Source: Bin80 sp965208025
GTDB taxonomy: Bacteria > Bacteroidota > Rhodothermia > Rhodothermales > Bin80
DNA: 64,000 nucleotides
Direction: 5' to 3'
NCBI GenBank assembly: GCA_965208025.1
Contig: OZ242302.1
Coordinates: 1,178,001-1,242,000, forward strand
Under the pieces are notes generated by a model, which saw only the letters and a program-made list of their open reading frames with translations, did no database searches and was not told where the DNA came from. The position numbers and the translations under genes were made by a program. Shown here in pieces: positions 45,789 to 56,314 of this stretch; positions within the stretch are counted from its first letter, which is position 1; each line of letters begins with the position of its first letter.

Positions 45789-48700
45789 TTAATATCTCAC
45801 CGATCCCCTTAGATTCAAGCCAATCCCTCTTTGTGAGTTTGCATTGGGATGCGTTACCCCAAACATGGATACATTCACATATTCCCACGGCTGTAATTCT
45901 ACGCCCAGACGATACATCCTCCCAGTGAATAATTGAGTCATTCCTGCAACTGATCGCATCACCCCGGCCTGAAATGGAAGCCCATAAGCCATCTCCATCT
46001 TGATCTGATTATGGTTCGTGCCCACAGGTGTCGTTTCAAGGATTGTCTTCTGACGTAGCAGCACACCGCCCTGATTCGGTCCCCACGATGGGCGGACCGA
46101 TACTACGAATCCCTCTGGGCCATTCCCAAACTGTACCAACCCTGACAGCCCCCACTCTGTAAACCCAGCCGCACTATGGATCACCAGTCCCTGAGTCCGC
46201 ATCTCCCCCCTCAATCGCCACGCTGGATACGCAAGCCGGATCCCACCGCTTAATTCAAGGCCTGTGCCCGTCTCTGCACTTCCTCCATCTCTTCGAATAT
46301 TTGCTTCCACATAGGGACGGATCACTTTGCTAATGCGCAGATCGCTCCCGAGACCTGCTCGTACCCGGTAGACTTGCACACTCACCGCATGCTCATCTAC
46401 CTCTGCCCCCGAATACAAAATATCCCCATGCACCGTCAATCCAACCGATGCACTGGAAGCCCATTCACCGTACCCACCTGCCGCACCAAACATGGAGATC
46501 AGATCCCCCTCCAATTTTGCCGGTAGGACTATAAATGGATCAGGTAATCCAGATGAACCAAGCAGTGATTCTACGTCTCTATCCAACATCTGAACATCCA
46601 TCCGACCTTGTCCATAGCCCAGTGCCATCCATGCTCCCCACTCTGCCCCCTGAACGGATACATATGGAATCAGACCTGTAAGTCCAGAATGCAAGTCACC
46701 TGACTCCTCAAAGACATTGAATGACCCGTCTCCCTGGCTGTGTGATACCAATAGTCCAGCCAGCCATCCTTTTCGCCAGGTATAATCCGTCCCCACCATC
46801 GCAGTTGTCACATCTGCGCGGAGACGTAGCGCGTCCTCTCCTTGCCCATTGAATCGAGTGAATGAACCCCGTCCCCAAACACTTAGCCCCCCGCCGGGTA
46901 GATTACCCGATAGATGACATCCCGCAAGCAACTCGCTCAGCGATGGCTCCCAGCCAGAGGTCGTTCCCCACATCTGGGCCAGTACCATTCGCTGCCCCGC
47001 CGAACAAGAAGATGCACCCGTGCGGGACTGGAATCGCTGATGCAAAGCCTCCACAATCTGTACCGTGGAGGTCCGCATGAACCGAGCAGTGTATGCTTTC
47101 ATAACCTCTGAACTCACCGAGGCTGCCTCCTGAATTGTTGCTATGGCCACCGCTTTTTCAATTTGAGTCTTGCCCAAACTCTGCAAATGTACCGTGAAGG
47201 TCTCTTCCCGCCAGTCAAACTCATCCGTCAATAGCTCTACCACGATCTCTTCCTTGATCGTCCCTGGTGCAAACATGAGTACTCCACTCGTCGCCTGATA
47301 ATCCTCTCCCGCGATAGCCGTTCCATTTTCAGTCCGATAACTGACCATGACCGGATCTGCACTTGGTTGGGACAGGTGTACCGAAAATTGAACCATGCCA
47401 TCCTCTTCAAGCGCCACCTCATCATCAATCCAGACGATAAGCCCTCCATCATTATCAAGGATTGTGACACGCCCGGTCCCGCGGAGTATTTCGGCATTAC
47501 GCGCATTCCTTAACACCACGGCAAACGTCTCGTCAGGCTCTGGGACTTCGTCGTCCAGAATGTCCAAACGAATCCTACCTTTCGTGGATCCAGAACTAAA
47601 CAGGACAATGCCTCTTGAATCCTGATAGTCTAATCCCGCTTCGGCCTCTTCTGCCACGGCTTGATACATTACACTGACCAATTGGTCCGCTGGCTGGCTC
47701 AACTCCACTTGCAGGTCTACATAACCAGCCCCCTCACTCACCTCCGCATCGAAGATCGAAATCGTCAAGATGCCCAAGTCATTGATGCGCACCTCTAAAC
47801 TAGCAGTTTCATCGTCATAGCCACCTCCACTGGCACTGTGGGTCAACGTAAACTGTTCGTTATCTGTATCCTGATCGTCCAATGCCTGAATAGTCACCGT
47901 CTGAGGATCATTCCAGTTTGACGGCGTAAAGGTCAAAGACTCCTGATCAAGGGTTACTTTATTTGAATGCCCCGTAACCGTGATGGTCATGGTGGAAGTC
48001 GGGGCAGATTGAAGCTCAACAGTGTAAGTGTCCGCAGGTCCCCCTTCCTCAAGGTCAAGTGAAAGAGGATTCAATCGGATCCCTTTCTGGTCAGTGTCTT
48101 CTACCGTAACTGTTACCATTCCAGTAACCCCATCATACTCTCCTCCGGCGGCGGTAAGGGTAAGCGTCTCTAGATTCTCATTCTCGGCGTCATCATCCTT
48201 ATTTGCAGACACCGTAACCGTCTGCGGCTCATCCCAAGTGGAGGAAGTAAAGGTCAGAGCGGATTGGTCATGAGTGAGATCCTGATTCGTGAACATTGGA
48301 ATTTGGACGGTCACAGGGACAGCCGAGGGGGAGGAAAGCTGGACAGTAAACTCCTTGGCTGTCCCTTCCTCAATCGTGAGTTCGGTTGGATTGACCACCA
48401 AGTTCGACACATCTCCATCAATCACGGTAACCGGGAGGGTTGCTGTCTTTCCATTATAATCCGGATCAACACTACTTGCTGTATGGATCAGTGTGATTAC
48501 TTCATTGATCATATTGTCGTCTGGATCTGATCGTACAGTCACCTCCCGCAGTTCACCCCAGTTTGAAGATGTAAAGCGAAGCACCAATGGCGAAACCGTA
48601 ACCCCTCCTTGCGATCCGGCGATGTTCACGGTCACAGGTTCAGACGGCTCAGTCCGAAGCCTGACTGAATAGATTTGTGTATCTCCCTCTGTCACATTTA

Positions 48701-51700
48701 GTGAGGAAGGGATCAACTGAATTTCAGCAGCATCGTTATCAATTACTGTAACCGATAAAGATGCGGTCTTTCCATTGTAACTTGGATCTGAACTGGTTGC
48801 TGTATGAATCAGAGTGAAGTCTTCATTGATCGTGTTGTCGTCTGGATTGGCTAGAAGGGTAACTTCCTGAGGCTCATTCCAGTTTGAAGATGTAAAGCTG
48901 AACTCTTGCGGCGAAACCATAACTCTCCCCTCCGATTCTGGGATGCTGACGGTCACAGGTCCAGTCGGCGCAGACATTAGCCGAACCGTATAGGTCTCTG
49001 TATCCTCCTCTGTTACTTCCAGCGAAGTGGGAATCAACTCTATCCCGGCGACATCGTTATCAATTATCGTGACCGTTAGGGTTGCGATCTTTCCATTGTA
49101 ATCTGGATCCGAACTGGTTGCCGTATGGATCAGAGTGGAAGTCTCATTGATCGTATTGTCGTCAGGTTTCGCGTATAGAGTTACCTCCTGAGGCTCATTC
49201 CAGTTAGAAACTGTAAAGCTGAACTCTTGTGGCGAGGAAGTAACAACTCTCCCTCCCTCAATGATATTGATCGTTACAGGTTCGGCCGGCTCAGACATCA
49301 ACTGGACCGTGTAGGTCTCTGTATCCTCCTCTGTCACTTCCAGCGAAGTGGGAATCAACTCTATCCCCGCGACATCGTTATCAATGATTATCACCGAGAG
49401 AATAGCGGTATTTCCATCGTAGTCAGGATCTGAACTGGTAGCGGTATGGTTCAGCTTAAAGGTTTCATTGATTGTATTATCGTCTGGATCAGCCCGTACA
49501 GTTACCTCCTGCACCTCATTCCAGCTTGAAGTGGAAAAGCGGAGTACTTCTGGCGAAAATGCTGCCACCCCTCCTAATTCTTCAATATTGACGGTTACCC
49601 CCTCAGTCGGCTGAGAAAAAAGTCGAACCGAGTAGGTTTCTTCATTTCCCTCCTCCACATTCAGCGAAGTAGGAATCAACTCTATCCCCGCAGCATCATC
49701 ATCAATCACCGTGACCGAAAGGTTCTCTGTTTTTCCATCATAGACTGGATCCGAACTGGCTGCCGTGTGGACCAGAGTTGACATCTCATTGACCGCATTC
49801 TCATCTGAATCTGCACGAACGATCACCTCCTGCAATACATCCCAGTTTGAAGCCGAAAAGTTGAGCGCTTGGGGAGAAAGAGATACGATTCCTTCCGAAT
49901 CCACAATATTGACCGTTACCACCTGAACTGGCTCGGAGAGTAGCCGAACGGAGTACGTTGCTGCATCCCCCTCCGTCACCGACAGAGAGGAAGGGATCAG
50001 CTCAATCCCGGCCGCATCGTTATCTGTCACCGTGACCCACAGTGTTGCAGTTTTTCCGTTGTAATCAACACCTGAACTCGCTACTGTGTGAATCAGAAAC
50101 GTGTTCTCATTGGTTGAATTGTCATCGGGTTCCCCTTGTACGGTAACCTCCTGCGGCACATTCCAGTTGGAAGCCGAAAAGCGAAGCACCAATGGGGAAA
50201 AGGTGACCACCCCTCCCGATTCGTTAATCCAAATCGTTACGGGCTCAATCGGCTCTGAAGAAAGCTGGCCGGAGTACGTTTTTGCATCTCCCTCGGTCAC
50301 ATTCAAGGAAGTGGGATCTAATTTGATCTCTGCTACATCATTATCCGTCACGGTGATCGTGAGGGTTGCTGTCTGTTCATTATAACTAGGATCCGAACTG
50401 GTTGCCGTATGGATCAGGGTAGAGGCCTCGTTGATTGAATTGTCGTCCGGATCCCCCCGCACGTTTACTTCCTGAGGCACATCCCAGTTAGAAGTTTCAA
50501 AGTGGAGCACTTGGGGCGAAAATTTTACAACTCCTCCCGATTCAACAATGTTGATGGTCACCCGTTCAACTGGCTGAGACAGGAGACGAACCGAGTAGGG
50601 TCGGGTACCTTCCTCCACGATATTCAGTGAAGTAGGAGTTAACTCAATCCCTGCAGCATCATCATCCGTCACCGTGACCGTCAGAATTTTTGTCTGCTCA
50701 TTATAATCTAGGTCTGAACTGGTTGCCGTATGAGTCAGGGTAAAGACTTCACCAAACGAATTGTCGTCTGGATCCGCTTGCACGCTCACCTCCTGCGGCT
50801 CATACCAATTTGAAGCTGCAAAGCGAAGCACTTGGGGCGAAAATGTGATACCTCCTCCCGATTCAGCAATGTTAATGGTTACTTGCGAAGATGGCAAAGA
50901 CGTTAGTTGAACAGAGTATGTTTCCGAATCTTCTTCGGTTATATTTAGGGACGAGGGGGAGAGCTCAATCCCCGCACGATCGTTATCAATGACCTTGATC
51001 GTCACCACCTGGGTGATGCCATCGTAGCCGCCCTCACTCGCAACTAACGTGATGGATTCAGTTTCATCTACTGCATCTGCGTCTTCAGCTGCAAAAACTG
51101 TTATGGACTGTGCTACATTATAGTTTGACCTTGAAAAACGTAGGAAGGACCTACCCCGAGTCAAGTCTGCATCTTCAAACGATGGAATTCTCACAAGTAC
51201 GGTGCTTGAGGGTTGAACTGCAAGGTTCACCGAGAACTGAGTTCCGTTCCCACCCTCGGAAACAAAAATCTCTGCCGGAGAAACGATAAGTCCTGGCTCA
51301 TCATCATCCACAATCAGAACCGTTACTCTTTCTTTCTCACCATCGTAACCACCGCCACTAGCAGCCACAATAAATCTTTCTATGTGATCCTGAAAATCAT
51401 CATCCTGTTGAGCAGTAAATTGTACGGACTGCCACTCATTCCAGTTTGCATTTGTAAATGTCAGACTGGAAGGAGATATGGTCAAAAAATCACCTTCGCT
51501 TTCAGGAATTGTGACGGTCACATCTTCAGTTCCGGCATTCTCGAGAGGTTCATCCGTAAGCCGGATGGTAACACTTCTCGTTTCACCTTCTGGAATACGC
51601 AGAGTAACAGGCGAGACTTCAATTCCAGGGTCATCATCGTCTTCAATTGTGATGATAAATTTGAAAGACACTCCAAGAAAATAATTCTCTTCAAAATCAG

Positions 51701-53042
51701 GCCCCGTGACTCTAAGAACCAGGGTGACCTGATCATCTAGATCGTCCGCATCATGTGCGGCCTCAAACACTGCTGCTTCTGTTGGCTCCCAACAAAAGGG
51801 CCAGCGCTCGCCAGACCGACTAACGCATGGAGACCCTGCGTCTATCGGATAGCTCACACTTGATGGGGTTACAGTTAGATCCGAATCCTCATGCCCACTA
51901 TAAGTTGCTACGAAAGCGTTAAAGTACGATGGGTACGATTCCTGTGAAAGTAAAGTTGTTTCCGGCGCTCTTCTGCTGGTTCCTTCCGGAATAGAAATCG
52001 GATATGGAGGGACATCTTCAATGGTTACCACGATGGAGTATTTCAAACCAGTGTAGCCTCCTCCCGTCGCAGTGAACAAAAGAGTCACCTGCTCATCCTC
52101 AGAGTCATCATCAAGTTCAGCGACTATCCTCAAGCCCTGTGCTTGCCATAAGTCATTTTTCAGAAACTCAAATGTCGTTCGATTCAGAGTAAGAGTAGTT
52201 CCTTCATGTCCGGTAAGCGTAACGGTAACATCCCCCGAAGGGAATGCTATAAAGGGCCAAAAGTAAGAAGCCAAGGGTATATTCAATAAATCACTTGCAC
52301 CCTCAACAATGGTTACTTGATCCAGCTCCCAGATTTGTTCGTCATCTACGATCTCTACCTCGAATACGAATACCTCTTCGCCGTTAAAGGAAATGGTGAA
52401 CGCTACTTCGTCATTGATCTCATCATCATCCTGCCCCGCCGTCAGGGTAATTGTTTTACCTTCATAGTCGGTAGGCGTAAGGGTAAACGTACTGGGACTC
52501 ACGGTGAGGTCTGTCCCTGCAAAGCCCGTAACGGCCACAGTTACATCAGTTAAAGGCGCCTCATCTATTATGGAGACAGTGACTTCTATTGAATTTCCTT
52601 CCAGAATCTTAACAGGGATTGGATCATTTTTCGCCATTCCTTGACGGTCCCAAAACCTTTCTACAGGTTTATGCATATGGCTCTCGCGGGCAGGTGTCAA
52701 GATTTCATGGCGCCAAACAGGACCGATCAATGTATCAGACGAAAATGTGCGGATTGATGGACCGACAATCCGAGATTGGTTCGTACCACCCACATCCATA
52801 TTCCACTGTCGTGGATCTGGCCCACTCAAACCCTCGGAATCCAAGCTGATGCCAACCGAAAACCTTCCCAGTTCCTCTTCAAATGTGGGTAAACTTGCGA
52901 TTGGCAAATCGTCCGCCGCCACTTTGATTTGGATCTTTGGCACATAGTCTTGTCCAACGGAGACTGAGGGGAGATAGGCCAATATGAGTATAAGAACTTG
53001 CAGCCCTCGTCTGATAAAGAATGTCACTAAATGGTGCTGCAT
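45789..53042 (-). CDS. Giant repeat adhesin with Calx-beta-like domains and autotransporter-type barrel
   Basis: A 2417-residue surface protein. A signal peptide (GLQVLILILAYLPSVSVGQ, cleavage near residue 31) is followed by a unique N-terminal region of about 120 residues. Then comes a long series of beta-sandwich repeats (about residues 150-1830) carrying acidic, calcium-binding-like endings (VTVIDNDAAGIEL); eight central ones are 107 residues each. Two classical Calx-beta domains follow (about 1760-1970; DYQDSRGIVLFSSGSTKG and DYQATSGVLMFAPGTIKE). The C-terminal 300 or so residues (GGGLSVWGRGSFTRFNGQG to NLRGSVRY) look like an autotransporter beta-barrel ending in an aromatic residue. It is probably surface-displayed and adhesive. 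The expected export route is Type V-like. Confidence 0.88.
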   Translation of the reverse strand: MQHHLVTFFIRRGLQVLILILAYLPSVSVGQDYVPKIQIKVAADDLPIASLPTFEEELGRFSVGISLDSEGLSGPDPRQWNMDVGGTNQSRIVGPSIRTFSSDTLIGPVWRHEILTPARESHMHKPVERFWDRQGMAKNDPIPVKILEGNSIEVTVSIIDEAPLTDVTVAVTGFAGTDLTVSPSTFTLTPTDYEGKTITLTAGQDDDEINDEVAFTISFNGEEVFVFEVEIVDDEQIWELDQVTIVEGASDLLNIPLASYFWPFIAFPSGDVTVTLTGHEGTTLTLNRTTFEFLKNDLWQAQGLRIVAELDDDSEDEQVTLLFTATGGGYTGLKYSIVVTIEDVPPYPISIPEGTSRRAPETTLLSQESYPSYFNAFVATYSGHEDSDLTVTPSSVSYPIDAGSPCVSRSGERWPFCWEPTEAAVFEAAHDADDLDDQVTLVLRVTGPDFEENYFLGVSFKFIITIEDDDDPGIEVSPVTLRIPEGETRSVTIRLTDEPLENAGTEDVTVTIPESEGDFLTISPSSLTFTNANWNEWQSVQFTAQQDDDFQDHIERFIVAASGGGYDGEKERVTVLIVDDDEPGLIVSPAEIFVSEGGNGTQFSVNLAVQPSSTVLVRIPSFEDADLTRGRSFLRFSRSNYNVAQSITVFAAEDADAVDETESITLVASEGGYDGITQVVTIKVIDNDRAGIELSPSSLNITEEDSETYSVQLTSLPSSQVTINIAESGGGITFSPQVLRFAASNWYEPQEVSVQADPDDNSFGEVFTLTHTATSSDLDYNEQTKILTVTVTDDDAAGIELTPTSLNIVEEGTRPYSVRLLSQPVERVTINIVESGGVVKFSPQVLHFETSNWDVPQEVNVRGDPDDNSINEASTLIHTATSSDPSYNEQTATLTITVTDNDVAEIKLDPTSLNVTEGDAKTYSGQLSSEPIEPVTIWINESGGVVTFSPLVLRFSASNWNVPQEVTVQGEPDDNSTNENTFLIHTVASSGVDYNGKTATLWVTVTDNDAAGIELIPSSLSVTEGDAATYSVRLLSEPVQVVTVNIVDSEGIVSLSPQALNFSASNWDVLQEVIVRADSDENAVNEMSTLVHTAASSDPVYDGKTENLSVTVIDDDAAGIELIPTSLNVEEGNEETYSVRLFSQPTEGVTVNIEELGGVAAFSPEVLRFSTSSWNEVQEVTVRADPDDNTINETFKLNHTATSSDPDYDGNTAILSVIIIDNDVAGIELIPTSLEVTEEDTETYTVQLMSEPAEPVTINIIEGGRVVTSSPQEFSFTVSNWNEPQEVTLYAKPDDNTINETSTLIHTATSSDPDYNGKIATLTVTIIDNDVAGIELIPTSLEVTEEDTETYTVRLMSAPTGPVTVSIPESEGRVMVSPQEFSFTSSNWNEPQEVTLLANPDDNTINEDFTLIHTATSSDPSYNGKTASLSVTVIDNDAAEIQLIPSSLNVTEGDTQIYSVRLRTEPSEPVTVNIAGSQGGVTVSPLVLRFTSSNWGELREVTVRSDPDDNMINEVITLIHTASSVDPDYNGKTATLPVTVIDGDVSNLVVNPTELTIEEGTAKEFTVQLSSPSAVPVTVQIPMFTNQDLTHDQSALTFTSSTWDEPQTVTVSANKDDDAENENLETLTLTAAGGEYDGVTGMVTVTVEDTDQKGIRLNPLSLDLEEGGPADTYTVELQSAPTSTMTITVTGHSNKVTLDQESLTFTPSNWNDPQTVTIQALDDQDTDNEQFTLTHSASGGGYDDETASLEVRINDLGILTISIFDAEVSEGAGYVDLQVELSQPADQLVSVMYQAVAEEAEAGLDYQDSRGIVLFSSGSTKGRIRLDILDDEVPEPDETFAVVLRNARNAEILRGTGRVTILDNDGGLIVWIDDEVALEEDGMVQFSVHLSQPSADPVMVSYRTENGTAIAGEDYQATSGVLMFAPGTIKEEIVVELLTDEFDWREETFTVHLQSLGKTQIEKAVAIATIQEAASVSSEVMKAYTARFMRTSTVQIVEALHQRFQSRTGASSCSAGQRMVLAQMWGTTSGWEPSLSELLAGCHLSGNLPGGGLSVWGRGSFTRFNGQGEDALRLRADVTTAMVGTDYTWRKGWLAGLLVSHSQGDGSFNVFEESGDLHSGLTGLIPYVSVQGAEWGAWMALGYGQGRMDVQMLDRDVESLLGSSGLPDPFIVLPAKLEGDLISMFGAAGGYGEWASSASVGLTVHGDILYSGAEVDEHAVSVQVYRVRAGLGSDLRISKVIRPYVEANIRRDGGSAETGTGLELSGGIRLAYPAWRLRGEMRTQGLVIHSAAGFTEWGLSGLVQFGNGPEGFVVSVRPSWGPNQGGVLLRQKTILETTPVGTNHNQIKMEMAYGLPFQAGVMRSVAGMTQLFTGRMYRLGVELQPWEYVNVSMFGVTHPNANSQRGIGLNLRGSVRY
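48408..50975 (-). repeat. Eight 321-bp tandem repeats inside the adhesin gene
   Basis: The codons for the AGIEL-type unit start recur at exact 321-base steps; the same short string begins at 50962, 50641, 50320, 49999, 49678, 49357, 49036 and 48715. Units encode 107 residues with consensus AGIELIPTSLNVTEGD, then YSVRL, then SPQVLRFSxSNWxxPQEV, DPDDNxINE and LIHTATSSDPDYNGKTA. Units near 49036-49357 are the most alike. Weaker units continue the register on both sides. Confidence 0.9.
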
Positions 53043-53615
53043 GTGTCAGATTAGAGAATTCAGCAATCACCGGTGGTAAACACCAAAGAACTAACCTATC
53101 TTTATGAGCAGGTTTCTAACAGAACGGATTCAGTATCAAAAATGTGTTAGCAACTGCCTCTTACGTTACGAATGTAATAACTCGAATACACTGTAAAATG
53201 TTTGTTCTACACACAACTCAATCAGTATCAGACAAGTTTTTGGGATAGTCTATCATCCGAATGTGCTACGATACAATGTACGAATAATTAGAGACCCTTT
53301 CTGCCAATCAAACTTGGATGCTGTTTTCCTAAATAGTGCCAGATTTTCACCGTCTCAGGAAAAATTCGCGGACTTGTACCTTATCCTTTGATCTCTGGAA
53401 CCGTAAAGGTTTGTCGTTGATAACACATTCTAGACACATTTACCGAATCCTAACCATTGCCCCATGGTTGCCGGGCAAGCTACGGCTATTCATTTCAGGA
53501 AGAATATGAACTGAGGCCTCTGAGCATCACAAGTTTATCTGCTCAGACTCGGAATGATATTCATCCTTATGAATCATAATTATCCCAAACTCACGAATGA
53601 GTGACCAACCATTAG
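53043..53615. other. Intergenic upstream of the adhesin gene
   Basis: 573 bases between the adhesin start and the left end of an IS copy. It should hold the adhesin promoter. I see no gene, clear promoter box or strong hairpin. Confidence 0.4.
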
Positions 53616-55197
53616 AGCCTCTTTCAAAACTCTTTATTTTCTCCTGTTGTCCCGGCTGAATTGCGGCTTAAACTGGTTCAATCTGGTCGGACTACGCGAA
53701 TCATCGGCGGGGGTTCGGTGTTTTGTGGATTCAACCAGTGTTTTGCCTGCACGGAGGTCTCTGTTTGGTGAATTTCGTCCACGATCCGTGTAGATTTCAC
53801 ACACCCCTCCCACGGCATCTGTGGTTCAGAGCGCCCAAAATCTGTTATGCAGGGGTTGGATGGCCGGTTTACTGCACCATCCGCAGCATTTGGTCCACCG
53901 TGAGTACCACCACACTGAACATCAAATGACAAAGGACTTTCTCGTGCCCACGGACTCGGATATTGCGTCCACCGAACTCATCTTTGAGCCGCCCAAAGGC
54001 CCGCTCCACGGTGGAACGCTCCCGGTAGCGAACCCGCTCCGCAGGAATGAATCCGGCCGTACGTTGTGCCTTTTGCTCGCGACGATCCGCCGCTTTTTTG
54101 TTGCGCGGATTCGGATCAATGATCGGTACACGCCCCGAGGCGCTCCGATGTGCGACAATCTCCTTCGCGTCATAGGCGCTGTCCATGAGATCGTAACAGT
54201 TGTCCACCCGCTGCTGCGTCAAGTGCGCCAAGGGAAGCGCGGCCTGACTATCATGCAACGAGGCAGAGGTCACCAAACAGCTGATCGGAATCCCTCCGTC
54301 CGCCGTATCCATGTGTAGCTTATAGCCCGTCCATCGTTGCGTATGCCCCTTCGCGTTCCGCTTGCAGCCCACCGTACAATCCTTCGGTAATGCGTCCAGC
54401 ATCTCGCCTAACTCCATCTTCAACTGCTGCTCCAAGCGACGAGGCACCTTGGGACGCTCCTCTCCCTTCTTCGGACGCCCTCGCTTGCGTCGCCTCACGG
54501 GCTTTGATGTATGCGCCTTCGGAACCGGACGCTTCCGCGCTTCAATCGCCGTTGAATCCCGTGAAATATGCCCCACGAACTCCCCCGCGTACCCCTGTTT
54601 GATCAAGGCTTCATGGATCCGAGTCGGTAACTTCGCCAACGCAAACTCCTGAAACGCACGAGAAAACGTGGGCGCACTCGGCACATCACACGAGCGGGAC
54701 CAACCACAGAGGGACCGAAGCAAAACATCTGATAGAAGCCGCTCCCGCAATCCGGAGGTCGTCGGAATATTTAACGCCATCTTGGCCAAAAACGACCGCG
54801 CAAGACAGACCCGGTGCGCACGCGGGCGTCCCACCGAACGAAGCCGGGGACGAGGCAGATGATCCTCCACACAGACCAACTCAAATAACAACAACAACTT
54901 CCTCAATCGTTTGGGCAACGCTCCATAGTTCTGCTCCACACATGGAAACAACTCCTGTTGGCAGGAAATATAAAAAACGCGTATCTTCTTGGTAAGGGAC
55001 ATGGGATTCTCCGGGGGTTGTTGGATTTGCAATACTCCTAAAAATACAAAATTCGGAGATCCCTGCCCCTTCGTTTGTGACCCCAAAAACGATACCTCCC
55101 AGAGCAGATCAGCCCCCTAACATTCTTTAGTACCCAGATCCATCAATCAGCAAAATCTCTCAAAAAATCATCCAATTGAGGAATTTTGAAAGAGGCT
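53616..55197 (-). mobile_element. IS4/IS5-superfamily insertion sequence, intact copy (about 1582 bp)
   Basis: Terminal inverted repeats AGCCTCTTTCAAAA at the left and its complement at the right enclose one transposase gene. Flanking hexamers CATTAG and CATTTG are similar but not identical, so the target duplication may be degraded. A second, dead copy lies at 56315-57873 in the same orientation, and a 155-bp derivative at 15175-15329. Confidence 0.85.
53869..55002 (-). CDS. DDE transposase (PF01609-like)
   Basis: A 377-residue transposase from the ATG at 55002, which has a GGAG ribosome-binding site 6 bases upstream; the frame extends 28 codons further but without one. The catalytic region shows GHISRDSTAIEARKRP (first Asp), DLMDSAYDAKEIV (second Asp) and RYRERSTVERAFGRLKDEFG (catalytic Glu), the typical IS4/IS5 pattern. 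A basic stretch (RRRKRGRPKKGEERPK) is probably for DNA binding. The exact IS group is not certain. The frame is intact, so this copy could drive the MITE. Confidence 0.9.
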   Translation of the reverse strand: MSLTKKIRVFYISCQQELFPCVEQNYGALPKRLRKLLLLFELVCVEDHLPRPRLRSVGRPRAHRVCLARSFLAKMALNIPTTSGLRERLLSDVLLRSLCGWSRSCDVPSAPTFSRAFQEFALAKLPTRIHEALIKQGYAGEFVGHISRDSTAIEARKRPVPKAHTSKPVRRRKRGRPKKGEERPKVPRRLEQQLKMELGEMLDALPKDCTVGCKRNAKGHTQRWTGYKLHMDTADGGIPISCLVTSASLHDSQAALPLAHLTQQRVDNCYDLMDSAYDAKEIVAHRSASGRVPIIDPNPRNKKAADRREQKAQRTAGFIPAERVRYRERSTVERAFGRLKDEFGGRNIRVRGHEKVLCHLMFSVVVLTVDQMLRMVQ

Positions 55198-55353
55198 CAT
55201 TTGAAAAGGTTTACAGCTCCTAGCTTTCCGAATCCAGAGTTGTGAGGGTCACTGGACGACAATGGAGAGATAATAATGGGAATTATATAGAATACTTGAA
55301 ACAACTTCATGGCTTGTTTTTTAAATACATAAACAGCCTTAGAGGTGTATATT

Positions 55354-56283
55354 ATGGCGAGCTCAGGACGCTCATACAGAAAAAGAATCACACTGCTACA
55401 ACTCACAAAATGGATCCCCGACGAGGAATCTGCCCGCAAATGGTTTGAAGGCGTTCACTGGCCGGACGGAGAACTGTTCTGCCTCCGGTGCGGAAGTGAA
55501 AACGTGTACCGTTGCAAACACAAGGAAATGCCCTTCCGTTGCCGTGATTGCAAGAAGTACTTCAGCGTGAAAACAGGTACAGCTATACAGGCATCCAATC
55601 TACCCCTGCAAACTTGGGTATTGGCAATCTATTTGGAAAGTACCAGTCTCAAAGGAATCTCCAGTATGAAGTTGCATCGTGATCTGGGAATCACGCAAAC
55701 GACCGCGTGGTTCATGCTTCAGCGTATCCGCGAAGGCTTAGTCCAGAATATGGGAGCGTTTGAGGGACCCGTTGAAATAGATGAGGCGTACTTCGGTGGA
55801 TTGGAAAAGAATAAGCACAACAGCAAGAAAGCGAATCTTGGACGCGGGTCCGCAGGCAAGACGGCTGTAGTTGGAATGAAAGACCATGCCACTGGACAGA
55901 TCAAAGCACAAGTAGTTGAGCGCACAGACAAAGCTACACTGGGAGGCTTCGTAGATGAGAATGCAATTGAAGGCGCACAACTCTATACGGATTCCGCGAC
56001 GGCATACAAGAATATTGATCGGCCCCACGAAACGGTAAAGCATAGTGTTTCCGAGTACGTCAACGGACAGGCACATGTGAACGGTGTGGAATCCTTCTGG
56101 GCGGTTCTGAAGCGGGCGTATCACGGTGTATATCATCATATCGGCAAGAAGCACTTGAACCACTACGTCGCTCAATTCGCCGGAAAGCATAACCTTCGAG
56201 ACTACAATACGGAAACCCAAATGCAGCACATTGTTGCGGGTATGGTCGGTCGTAAAGTGCTGTACAAAGAATTAGTGGCCTGA
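55354..56283 (+). CDS. IS1595-family (ISXO2-like) transposase
   Basis: A 309-residue transposase from the ATG at 55354, which follows an AGAGG ribosome-binding site; a GTG at 55345 is an alternative. The N-terminal zinc ribbon has two CxxC pairs (CLRCGS near residue 48 and CRDCKKYF near 68). The catalytic domain shows VEIDEAYFGGLEKNKH (first Asp), LYTDSATAYKNID (second Asp) and NGVESFWAVLKRAYHG (Glu/Asn-His type), the DDE/N pattern of ISXO2-like elements. It sits between two same-orientation copies of another IS. I could not find its terminal repeats. Confidence 0.93.
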   Translation: MASSGRSYRKRITLLQLTKWIPDEESARKWFEGVHWPDGELFCLRCGSENVYRCKHKEMPFRCRDCKKYFSVKTGTAIQASNLPLQTWVLAIYLESTSLKGISSMKLHRDLGITQTTAWFMLQRIREGLVQNMGAFEGPVEIDEAYFGGLEKNKHNSKKANLGRGSAGKTAVVGMKDHATGQIKAQVVERTDKATLGGFVDENAIEGAQLYTDSATAYKNIDRPHETVKHSVSEYVNGQAHVNGVESFWAVLKRAYHGVYHHIGKKHLNHYVAQFAGKHNLRDYNTETQMQHIVAGMVGRKVLYKELVA

Positions 56284-56314
56284 GGGGGAGTCTAACAAGA
56301 ACTCCTATTTATGG

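Noticed and set aside
48408..50975. Possible CRISPR-like or satellite array
   Set aside because: The 321-bp units are fully coding and lie inside one long frame, with no short repeat/spacer structure.
51213..51740. 175-codon plus-strand frame inside the adhesin gene
   Set aside because: Antisense to repeat domains with no recognisable motif.
53821..54862. Plus-strand frames across the DDE transposase
   Set aside because: They are shadows of the minus-strand gene, and equivalent shadows appear over the second copy.
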